DNA of 35,160 nucleotides from Candidatus Cloacimonadota bacterium (GTDB lineage: Bacteria > UBA4055), in the NCBI GenBank assembly GCA_002742935.1, contig PDON01000039.1, positions 1 through 35,160 of the forward strand. The letters run 5' to 3'. The notes beneath the pieces were generated by a model. That model was not told the DNA's origin, did no database searches, and saw only the letters and a list, made by a program, of their open reading frames with translations. Numbering within the stretch: the first letter of the stretch is position 1; each line of letters starts with the position of its first letter. Below, one piece after another: positions 8,112-15,590 of this stretch. The translations under genes were made by a program, and so were the position numbers.

Positions 8112-8854
8112 AAAAACAGATTATTAACAAAGGTCTTGTGGAAAAAAGGTTTAGAGAATCTCTTAAAACCTATGATAGCGAGGCCTCAATTCAAAGAATT
8201 ATTGCAAACAAATTATTTTCTATGATAAGCTCTTTAGAGAAAGATTTTTCTACCATTTATGAAATTGGATGCGGGACAGGATTTCTCTCCTCAAAAATTA
8301 TAGAATCTATTGAGTTTGATACACTAATTATTAATGATATTGTAGAGGAGTCTTTTAATTATATAGATAGAAAAAATAGAAATATTACTTTTATTTCAGG
8401 GGATATGGATAAACTCGGCATACCAAAATCTGATCTTATTGTCTCATCGTCAACACTTCAGTGGTCTTCAAACCTTCCTAATCTATTGGATAAAGTTTAC
8501 AGCTCATTAAATAGTGGAGGATATTTTATATTCTCAACCTTTGGGAAAAGTAATTTTAAGGAGGTCTCCTTACTTACAAACTCTTCTTTAACTTACTATA
8601 ATATTGAAAATTACAAAGATCTAATGTCTAAATTTTCATATGTAACATTAGATGAGGAGAAGCTGCCTTTATTTTTTGATAAATCTGTTGATATATTGAG
8701 ACATCAGAAGCTTACCGGTGTAAATGCAATATTAAGTAGTGATTCTTCAAAACTCTCTCTGTTTAAATTTCTAGCCCAATATGAAAAAAGATTTAGAACA
8801 GAGAAAGGTTTACCCTTAACTTACCATCCTATATACATAATGGGGAGAAAATGA
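8108..8854 (+). CDS. bioC: Malonyl-ACP O-methyltransferase BioC
   Basis: A 248-residue class I SAM methyltransferase that methylates malonyl-ACP so it can enter fatty-acid synthesis as a primer for pimelate. The N-terminal RFRESLKTYDSEA segment is typical of BioC. The SAM motif I is EIGCGTG (52-58), and SSSTLQWS (113-120) matches the BioC motif around motif IV. The start is TTG, overlapping the bioG stop as TTGA, with GGAG about 12 bases upstream. The stop overlaps the bioD start as ATGA. These overlaps suggest tight translational coupling. Confidence 0.92.
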   Translation: MKKQIINKGLVEKRFRESLKTYDSEASIQRIIANKLFSMISSLEKDFSTIYEIGCGTGFLSSKIIESIEFDTLIINDIVEESFNYIDRKNRNITFISGDMDKLGIPKSDLIVSSSTLQWSSNLPNLLDKVYSSLNSGGYFIFSTFGKSNFKEVSLLTNSSLTYYNIENYKDLMSKFSYVTLDEEKLPLFFDKSVDILRHQKLTGVNAILSSDSSKLSLFKFLAQYEKRFRTEKGLPLTYHPIYIMGRK

Positions 8855-9522
8855 AAAAGTATTTTGTAAGTGGAATAGATACAGATGTTGGAAAAACTTA
8901 TGTTACAGGAATTTTGCTTAAGTATCTTAAATCTGTAAACTGTAACAGCTTGAGTATAAAACCTATACAAACAGGATGTAAGGGTATTAGCGAAGATATA
9001 CTTCTTCATAGAAAAATATCAAAAAGTGAACTTACAACTTTTGATGAGGATCTTACAACCTCTCCTTATGTTTTTAAGTTTCCTGCATCACCTCATCTTT
9101 CATCAGAACTTGAAAAGATTAAAATAGATTCTACTCATATAGAAAAATCTATCAATAAGGTTGCAAAAAGCTATGATATTACTTTAATAGAGGGTGCCGG
9201 AGGTCTTTTTGTTCCATTTTTTGACACATACACAACTATAGATTTTCTCAAATCAAACAGAGATATTGGAGTTATACTGGTAACTACACCAAAATTGGGA
9301 AGTATAAATCATACTCTTCTATCCCTCTACACATTAAAGAATGAGAATATAAAAATAGAGGGGATTATTTACAACAAATTTGGTGATTATGATAAAGTTA
9401 TAGCGTATGATACATTTGAAAAAATTTCTCAATTTATTGAAAAGTGGAAGATAGATTCTCCTTTTATAGAGGTGTCGGATATTGAGGGTGATTATAATTT
9501 CAGTAAAATTTTTAAAGGATAG
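8851..9522 (+). CDS. bioD: Dethiobiotin synthetase BioD
   Basis: A 223-residue ATP-dependent carboxylase that closes the ureido ring of dethiobiotin. The P-loop is GIDTDVGKT (8-16), the substrate lysine motif is KPIQTGC (37-43), and EGAGGLFVPF starts at residue 114. Length is normal. The other late biotin genes (bioA, bioB, bioF) are not in this window and must lie elsewhere if the pathway is complete. It is followed after 2 bases by a small membrane-protein gene. Confidence 0.95.
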   Translation: MKKYFVSGIDTDVGKTYVTGILLKYLKSVNCNSLSIKPIQTGCKGISEDILLHRKISKSELTTFDEDLTTSPYVFKFPASPHLSSELEKIKIDSTHIEKSINKVAKSYDITLIEGAGGLFVPFFDTYTTIDFLKSNRDIGVILVTTPKLGSINHTLLSLYTLKNENIKIEGIIYNKFGDYDKVIAYDTFEKISQFIEKWKIDSPFIEVSDIEGDYNFSKIFKG

Positions 9523-9524
9523 TT

Positions 9525-9872
9525 ATGGATTCTATTTTTAACAATTTATACGCTGCACTAATATTTACCGTTCCGGTTATTTTCTTTAATACAAAGATAG
9601 CATTGTTGGGGTTAAAAAATATTGATCCAACCATAGACAGCAGATATTTAAAATCAGTATCTATGCCGGCATCTATTTTTGAAATAATTTTTCTTATATG
9701 GGGTATTACTTATTTACCCTCTAAAATTATACTTCCCATTCTGATTATACCGCTAATAGTTATGGTATTAAAATATCTAAAACTTGAGGGTATTAAATTT
9801 ATAATGTTTGTTTTGGTTCCTTTAACGGAAAATCTTATAATAATCTACAGCATTAAATACTTTTTGGAGTAG
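9525..9872 (+). CDS. Small integral membrane protein, unknown function
   Basis: 115 residues, strongly hydrophobic, with about four predicted membrane segments (roughly residues 8-30, 43-62, 65-85 and 92-112) separated by short charged loops. I do not recognise the family. It begins 2 bases after bioD and ends 4 bases before a TPR lipoprotein gene, so it is part of the same operon. Its position after bioD could suggest a transport or envelope role, but nothing in the sequence proves that. Codon use and composition match its neighbours. Confidence 0.65.
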   Translation: MDSIFNNLYAALIFTVPVIFFNTKIALLGLKNIDPTIDSRYLKSVSMPASIFEIIFLIWGITYLPSKIILPILIIPLIVMVLKYLKLEGIKFIMFVLVPLTENLIIIYSIKYFLE

Positions 9873-9876
9873 AGAT

Positions 9877-11256
9877 ATGAGGATTTTTATAATATTAACA
9901 CTTATTTTTTTCATTAGTTGTAGTAAAGAACTAATAAAAGAGAAATCTGAAGAGAAGTTTGTATACCCAAATTATGATAGTAAAACAACATCCTATTTTT
10001 TAGAGGGTTTGAGAAATAAAAGCAAGGGTAATTGGGAAGCTGCTTTAAGATATTTCAATTGGGCTTACAAGGAAAGTAAAAATCTCTATATGAAAAAGGA
10101 GATTGCAATTGCAAACTATAATTTAAGTAGATTTGAAAAATCTTTATCAGCTGCAGATTCAGCTTTTGATAAATATAATAATGACTTTGAACTTCTTGAA
10201 CTTATGATAAATTGTAGTTATAAATTAAAGAAAGATTCTCTATTCATTTTTAATTTGGATCAGATGATTGATAAGTTTCCCCAAAAGTATAGCTACTATT
10301 TTATAAAATTAAGATATATTGAATCAAATGGAGATCTTGAATCTATCGTAAAGTTTATTAATACTCTAAACTTATCATCTCTACCACCTCAAATGGCAAA
10401 TGAGATGCTCTTAAAAAAGATCTATTCACTTTTTCAGCTCAAAAGATATAGCGAAGTTATAAAAGAGTTTAAACAAAATATTGAATATATTGATAAAGAA
10501 AATATTGCTTTAAATGAGATACTGGTAAACTCACACTACAATATAAAAAACTACAAACAAGCTTACACTTATCAAATGAAACTTATAAATCTTAATAGTT
10601 TGGATATAGAAGACTTTTATAAACTAATTCTTATCTCATACAATACCGAAGATAAAAGTAAAATAGAAGAGAGCTTTGAGCTATCTATTAAAAAGTTTCC
10701 TCAAGATTTGGATTTAAGAGTTGAAAGGTCAAAATACCTTTTTAATTTAGGTAAGTATACAGAAGCTGAAAATAGCATTCTTTCAATATGTAAATCAGAT
10801 TCATTAAAAATAATTGCTTTTAATGAACTGGCGACTATTGCAGACGTAAAAAATCTAAAAAGAGAGGCTATTAAATATTATGAAAAAGCACTTTCTATAT
10901 CGAAAGAAAATAAAAATATTTTAAACAACTACGCCTATCTTCTTTCAGAGCTTGGAGAAAATTTGGATCTTGCTTTAGAGTACAGTAAAAAGGCACTGTC
11001 TAAAGAACCCAATAACCCAAGCTATCTTGATACCATGGGGTGGATACTTTATAAGTTAAAAAGGTATGAAGAATCGTATAATTACGTTAAGAAAGCTCTA
11101 GATTATACAGATAATCCAATATCTGAACTCCATAAACATTTTGCAGAGATTTTACTCGTTCTAGACAGAAAAAGTGAAGCTGTAGAACATTTTGAAAAAG
11201 CTTATATAATAGGAAAAGATCCTAAAATTTTAGAAAAGATTGAAGAGTTAAAATGA
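9877..11256 (+). CDS. TPR-repeat lipoprotein
   Basis: A 459-residue lipoprotein. The signal peptide ends in a lipobox (FISC), placing the lipidated Cys at about residue 15. The rest is a helical array of tetratricopeptide-like repeats. The clearest are the C-terminal ones around NNYAYLLSELGENLDLALEY and YLDTMGWILYKLKRYEES. Such proteins serve as scaffolds at the outer membrane. It overlaps the next gene, another lipoprotein, as ATGA and lies just upstream of the PorX-type regulator. A role in outer-membrane assembly or type IX secretion is inference from context only. Confidence 0.8.
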   Translation: MRIFIILTLIFFISCSKELIKEKSEEKFVYPNYDSKTTSYFLEGLRNKSKGNWEAALRYFNWAYKESKNLYMKKEIAIANYNLSRFEKSLSAADSAFDKYNNDFELLELMINCSYKLKKDSLFIFNLDQMIDKFPQKYSYYFIKLRYIESNGDLESIVKFINTLNLSSLPPQMANEMLLKKIYSLFQLKRYSEVIKEFKQNIEYIDKENIALNEILVNSHYNIKNYKQAYTYQMKLINLNSLDIEDFYKLILISYNTEDKSKIEESFELSIKKFPQDLDLRVERSKYLFNLGKYTEAENSILSICKSDSLKIIAFNELATIADVKNLKREAIKYYEKALSISKENKNILNNYAYLLSELGENLDLALEYSKKALSKEPNNPSYLDTMGWILYKLKRYEESYNYVKKALDYTDNPISELHKHFAEILLVLDRKSEAVEHFEKAYIIGKDPKILEKIEELK

Positions 11257-11972
11257 GAAATTTAATTTTATTACCACTATTACTAATTATTATATCCTGT
11301 TCTACAATAGGTGTAAAGAGATATAATTTAAAAGAGGCAGATAACAAAAAAATTATATCCATTATTAATAAAAAGAGAGAGATATTAAACTATAAGGGAT
11401 CTTTCAATATTATATACACCGATACTAAGGGAAAAAACAGAACCTCCGGCTCTCTCTATTTTGATAACCTTGAGAGGTTGATACTTGTAGCAAACGGGGT
11501 AGTGGGGGAGACTGAGCTTTTAATGTATGGAGATGGTGATAGTTTATATTTGGAAAACTATTTTGAGGATTATTACTACAAAGAGAGTTACAGCGACAAG
11601 CTTCTTTCAAATCTTATATCATACCCTCTTTCTTTTAAAGAGGTTAGATCTGTACTTTCAGGATTTAGGTTCTCTAATGAAAATATTTCCGTTGTTGATA
11701 AAGATAGTACACATATAAAATTTTATAACAAAAAACTCTCAAAAGAGTATATATTTGATAACAAATTAAAATTGGAGTCTATACGAGATATGGATAAAGG
11801 ATCTCTTGCGAGAGAGTTAAAAATTGATTATTACTATAGAGAGAGTGATTTTATCATACCAAGACGACTAATTTTTAGAGATTATGTTAATAAGAAAAAA
11901 TTAACAATATTTTTTAATAGGATCTCTTTAAATAATAATGAATTTAAAAAACCGACACTCAAAAAATTTTAG
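11253..11972 (+). CDS. DUF4292-family lipoprotein
   Basis: A 239-residue lipoprotein with signal peptide and lipobox IISC (Cys at about residue 16). The body is beta-rich, with paired strands such as YKGSFNIIYTD, SGSLYFDNLERLILV and IKFYNKKLSKEYIF. This resembles DUF4292, a family with a LolA/LolB-like half-barrel appearance found mainly in Bacteroidota and relatives. The assignment rests on overall pattern and context and is less certain than for its neighbours. It starts inside the stop of the TPR lipoprotein gene and is followed after 8 bases by porX. An envelope role is likely; the exact task is unknown. Confidence 0.65.
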   Translation: MRNLILLPLLLIIISCSTIGVKRYNLKEADNKKIISIINKKREILNYKGSFNIIYTDTKGKNRTSGSLYFDNLERLILVANGVVGETELLMYGDGDSLYLENYFEDYYYKESYSDKLLSNLISYPLSFKEVRSVLSGFRFSNENISVVDKDSTHIKFYNKKLSKEYIFDNKLKLESIRDMDKGSLARELKIDYYYRESDFIIPRRLIFRDYVNKKKLTIFFNRISLNNNEFKKPTLKKF

Positions 11973-11980
11973 GTATAAAT

Positions 11981-13531
11981 ATGTATCATATATTATGGAT
12001 TGATGATGAAATAGATCTTCTTAAACCTCATATTCTATTTTTAGAAAAAAAGGGGTACAAAGTTGTAGGAATAAATAATGGATCAGATGGAATTAAGTAT
12101 GTTGAAGAAAACAGTATAGATATAGTTCTTCTTGACGAGATGATGGTTGGTATGGATGGATTAACTGTTTTGAAAAATATTAAATTAAATGATAGTGATC
12201 TTCCGGTTGTTATGATAACAAAGAGTGAAGAGGAATCAATCTTTACTGAAGCCATTGGCAGTAGAATAACCGATTTTATTACAAAGCCTGTTTCGGCAAT
12301 ACAGGTCTATTTAACCATAAAAAAGATTTTAGAATCCAATAAAATAATAAAAGAAACTTTGGCAAGAGATTACGCAAAAGAGTTTTCTTATCTAAGTGGC
12401 ATCTCTGACTACAATAGTGAAACCATAGATTTTTGGTATGATCTTAATGAAAGGGTATTTAAAAAAGATATTGAACTTGATAAATTTGGAAATGATAGTT
12501 TAAGATCCTCCCATAAAGTTGTAAGAAATGAACTTAATATCAGTTTTGGTAAATTTGTTCAAAAATATTATGAGGATTGGATAAGAGGTAAAGATTCTCC
12601 TATAATGAGTAACACTGTTTTAGATAACTACATAAAACCATCTCTTAAAAGTGGAAAAAAGATTTTTTTCATAGTTATTGATTCTCTTAGATATGATCAG
12701 GGTTTGATTATTAATGAGATACTTAAAGAGGAGGTTGATTCTAACTTGGAGCAATATTTAGGAGTGCTTCCAACAACAACATCAATAGCCAGAAACTCTA
12801 TATTTTCAGGAAAACTACCTTCCGGAATAGATTATGAGTTTCCGGGATTTTGGGAAAACTTTTTTAGCAATGAAACCTCTTTAAATTCGAGAGAAGAGGA
12901 ACTTTTATTACACTATTTAAACAATAATGGTCTATCATCAAAATCTCTTGAGTACTATAAAATATACAGATATAATGAAGGTATTAAATTTGAGAATAAG
13001 ATTGTCAGAGAGAGTAATAGTGATCTTGTTTGTTTGGTTTATGATATTTTAGATTTTATGCTCCATTCAAGAAATAAAACAGAGCTTTTATCAGAACTTA
13101 TTAATAATGAAAAAAGTTTTAGATCAATGATAAAAAGTTGGTTTAGAAACTCATCTCTGTTTAGGATAGTGTTAGAGATGAAAAAAAAGGGATATGAAAT
13201 TATTATAACAACAGATCACGGAAATATTCAGGTTGAAAAATTTACAAAAACCAGTGCAGATCACTTTTTTACACTTGGTAGCAGATTTAGAGTAGGAAGA
13301 AATATAAAAAGTTCAAACAAGAAACAAAGCTGGCAAGTTCAAGTACCCCAAAGGATTGGACTGCCCTCCATCTTTAAGGGTAAAAATCTAATTATTTCAA
13401 AAGAGAATAACTCTCTTATAAATGAGCTCTCATATGAAGATTTTATTAACTCGGTTAAGGGCAGTTATCAACATGGTGGTTTAAGTATGGAAGAAGCATT
13501 ACTTCCAATCATAACAATTAGGAGTAACTAA
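11981..13531 (+). CDS. porX: PorX-like response regulator with PglZ phosphatase/phosphodiesterase domain
   Basis: A 516-residue protein with the domain order of PorX, the regulator of type IX secretion in Bacteroidota. Residues 1-120 are a receiver with Asp8-Asp9, phospho-acceptor Asp52 and Lys102. Residues 130-210 are a helical linker. Residues 225-516 are a PglZ/alkaline-phosphatase-like domain. It has Asp234 (VIDSLRYDQ), the Thr nucleophile region LPTTTSIARNSIFSG (Thr265-267), Asp412-His413 (TTDHGN) and His498 (YQHGG), as expected for a zinc-dependent active site. Length is close to known PorX. In Bacteroidota PorX works with the kinase PorY and an ECF sigma factor (established knowledge); neither is in the window. 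It overlaps selB as TAATG. Confidence 0.9.
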   Translation: MYHILWIDDEIDLLKPHILFLEKKGYKVVGINNGSDGIKYVEENSIDIVLLDEMMVGMDGLTVLKNIKLNDSDLPVVMITKSEEESIFTEAIGSRITDFITKPVSAIQVYLTIKKILESNKIIKETLARDYAKEFSYLSGISDYNSETIDFWYDLNERVFKKDIELDKFGNDSLRSSHKVVRNELNISFGKFVQKYYEDWIRGKDSPIMSNTVLDNYIKPSLKSGKKIFFIVIDSLRYDQGLIINEILKEEVDSNLEQYLGVLPTTTSIARNSIFSGKLPSGIDYEFPGFWENFFSNETSLNSREEELLLHYLNNNGLSSKSLEYYKIYRYNEGIKFENKIVRESNSDLVCLVYDILDFMLHSRNKTELLSELINNEKSFRSMIKSWFRNSSLFRIVLEMKKKGYEIIITTDHGNIQVEKFTKTSADHFFTLGSRFRVGRNIKSSNKKQSWQVQVPQRIGLPSIFKGKNLIISKENNSLINELSYEDFINSVKGSYQHGGLSMEEALLPIITIRSN

Positions 13532-15423
13532 TGGATCATTTTATTATAGGAACAGCAGGACATATAGATCACGGTAAAACATCTCTTGTAAGAGCTCTTA
13601 CGGGAAAAGATACAGACACATTAAAAGAGGAGCAAGAAAGAAAAATAACCATAGATATAGGTTTTGCTTTTTTAGATGATAACACCACTGTTATAGATGT
13701 ACCTGGTCATGAAAAATTTATTAAGAATATGGTTGCCGGTGTATCTACGATTGATTTTGTTATTTTGGTTATAGCAGCAGATGATGGCGTAATGCCTCAA
13801 ACTAGGGAACACTTGGATATTATAAAGCTTTTAGATATAAAAGATGGAATGGTTGTAGTTACAAAATCATCTATGGTTGAAGAGGATTGGCTTGAACTTG
13901 TTATTGAAGATATTAAGGATTTTGTTTCCGATTCTTTTTTGGCGGATAAACCTGTTGTAGCTGTTGATTCCATAAGTGGTAAAAATATAGATATAGTTCG
14001 TGAGACTATTGAAAGAGCAAAAGAAAAAGTTATTAGTAAGAGTAAAAATGGAGTCTTTAGACTTCCTGTTGATAGGGTTTTTATATCTAAAGGACATGGA
14101 ACAGTTGTTACAGGAACTATTTTATCGGGATCTACAAAGGAGGGTGATCTGTTAAAGGTTCAACCTTTAGATAAAGAGGTTAGGGTTAGATCTTTGGAGT
14201 CTCATGGAAAGAAGATGGATCTTTTAAAAACAGGAGACAGAGCCGCTATAAATTTACATGGAATATCAAAAGATGAGATTAATAGGGGTGATATTATAAC
14301 AACTCCGGGGTATTTGAAGCCTACATATATGTTTGAGTCAAACCTATTTCTTTTAAATTCTTCTAAAGAGCTTAAGAATAGGGAAAGGGTTAGGGTTCAC
14401 GCCGGAACAAGTGAGGTTTTGGGAAGGGTTTATACCTTGGAAGATAGTAAACTCTTTCCCGGCGAAAAGGGACTCGTTCAAATTAGGCTTGAGGATAAAC
14501 TAAGTATATCAATAGGGGATAGATTTGTTATAAGAACATACTCACCACAAGTAACTATAGGTGGAGGTAAGGTTATTACAACATCTGTCAAAAAGATAAA
14601 AAGCTCCGATAGTGAGAGAATAGAGATGTTAAAAGATATGAATAAATTGGATCCTGCAGGATTTATTGAAAAAATAATTTTTTCAAAAAATGACAAGGGA
14701 GTATTTTTAAAAGATCTTTCTCTTGAAATTACTATGGAGCTTGATGATACAACAAGGTTTGTAAATGAATTAATCTTGGGAAAAAGGGTTTTAAGTGATG
14801 GAAAAAAGGATAACCCTTTTCTTATTGAAGTTACTGTTTATAAAAAATTTAGAGAGAGTATTTTATCCTCTTTAGAAAATTTCCATTTAACAAATAAGCA
14901 CAAAATAGGTATATCCAAAAGTGAAATAAAAAGTATAGCTTGTAAAAGGTCTGGACAGAACTTTTTTGATCTTATTATTAAGAAGATGTTGGAAGAGAAA
15001 CTTATTGAAGTTGAGGATAATATAGTTAAAAGATTTGGTTTTACTCCAAAGTTTGATAAAGAGATGGAAACTCTTATAAATAAAGTTTATAATCATTATG
15101 ACAACAAGGGTTTCAATTCAAACCCACCCAAGGAGATATTCACTCAATTTTGTAATACTGAAAAGCTTTTTTATGAAGCTATATCAATATTAATACAGGA
15201 AAAAAAGTTAGTTAAGATTAATGATAATATTTTTCTTTCAGGTTCAGGATATGAAAAGCTTATAGATCTTTTAAAAAGGAAGATGAAAGAAAATGGAGAG
15301 ATTGCTATTAAAGATATATCTGATAACTTTAATACATCAAGAAAATTTTCTATACCAATTCTTGAATATTTGGATAAAAATAAAATAACTCGTAGAGAGG
15401 GTGATATTAGAGTATTGGCTTAG
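13531..15423 (+). CDS. selB: Selenocysteine-specific elongation factor SelB
   Basis: A 630-residue GTPase that brings selenocysteyl-tRNA to the ribosome at UGA codons with a SECIS hairpin. The G1 loop is GHIDHGKT (10-17) and G3 is DVPGH (56-60). EF-Tu-like domains 2 and 3 follow (to about 390). The C-terminal winged-helix repeats (about 395-630) end in LEYLDKNKITRREGDIRVL, a typical SelB tail. Two G-motif oddities are visible: switch I reads RKITIDIGF instead of RG(I/M)TID, and the guanine-specifying (N/T)KxD motif reads TKSS at 111-114. No selA, selD, selC or selenoprotein gene is in the window. It is the last gene of the clpS-to-selB run. Confidence 0.94.
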   Translation: MDHFIIGTAGHIDHGKTSLVRALTGKDTDTLKEEQERKITIDIGFAFLDDNTTVIDVPGHEKFIKNMVAGVSTIDFVILVIAADDGVMPQTREHLDIIKLLDIKDGMVVVTKSSMVEEDWLELVIEDIKDFVSDSFLADKPVVAVDSISGKNIDIVRETIERAKEKVISKSKNGVFRLPVDRVFISKGHGTVVTGTILSGSTKEGDLLKVQPLDKEVRVRSLESHGKKMDLLKTGDRAAINLHGISKDEINRGDIITTPGYLKPTYMFESNLFLLNSSKELKNRERVRVHAGTSEVLGRVYTLEDSKLFPGEKGLVQIRLEDKLSISIGDRFVIRTYSPQVTIGGGKVITTSVKKIKSSDSERIEMLKDMNKLDPAGFIEKIIFSKNDKGVFLKDLSLEITMELDDTTRFVNELILGKRVLSDGKKDNPFLIEVTVYKKFRESILSSLENFHLTNKHKIGISKSEIKSIACKRSGQNFFDLIIKKMLEEKLIEVEDNIVKRFGFTPKFDKEMETLINKVYNHYDNKGFNSNPPKEIFTQFCNTEKLFYEAISILIQEKKLVKINDNIFLSGSGYEKLIDLLKRKMKENGEIAIKDISDNFNTSRKFSIPILEYLDKNKITRREGDIRVLA

Positions 15424-15463
15424 TTCATAATTAATAGTTTTTACAAATATTCATTTTTTCTTA

Positions 15464-15493
15464 ATTAAAACAATGGGTGGGGTTTGTTTTAAT
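15464..15493 (+). terminator. AT-rich hairpin downstream of selB
   Basis: A 10-base perfect inverted repeat (attaaaacaa / ttgttttaat) flanks a 10-base G-rich loop. It lies 40 bases after the selB stop. The stem is weak in G+C, so it may be only an accessory structure in front of the stronger hairpin at 15539. Confidence 0.35.
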
Positions 15494-15538
15494 ATCTTAG
15501 TTTACATAATATAAATTATGCGAAATTGCAATCTATAA

Positions 15539-15564
15539 AATAAGCCCCAACTTTGGGGCTTATT
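15539..15564. terminator. Bidirectional terminator between selB and FTCD gene
   Basis: A 10-bp stem (aataagcccc / ggggcttatt) with loop aacttt lies between two convergent genes. Read on the minus strand it is followed by TTATTTTATAG, a fair T-rich tail, and it sits 27 bases after the FTCD stop. It may also stop plus-strand transcripts from selB. Confidence 0.8.
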
Positions 15565-15590
15565 AAATTATTTAAAAGCAAAACAAGGTT

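Noticed and set aside
11981..13531. BREX phage-defence PglZ
   Set aside because: It has an N-terminal receiver domain and no BREX partner genes nearby; this order is that of PorX.
15464..15493. SECIS element for a selenoprotein after selB
   Set aside because: It lies after the stop of selB with no in-frame UGA context; a weak terminator or accessory hairpin is the simpler reading.
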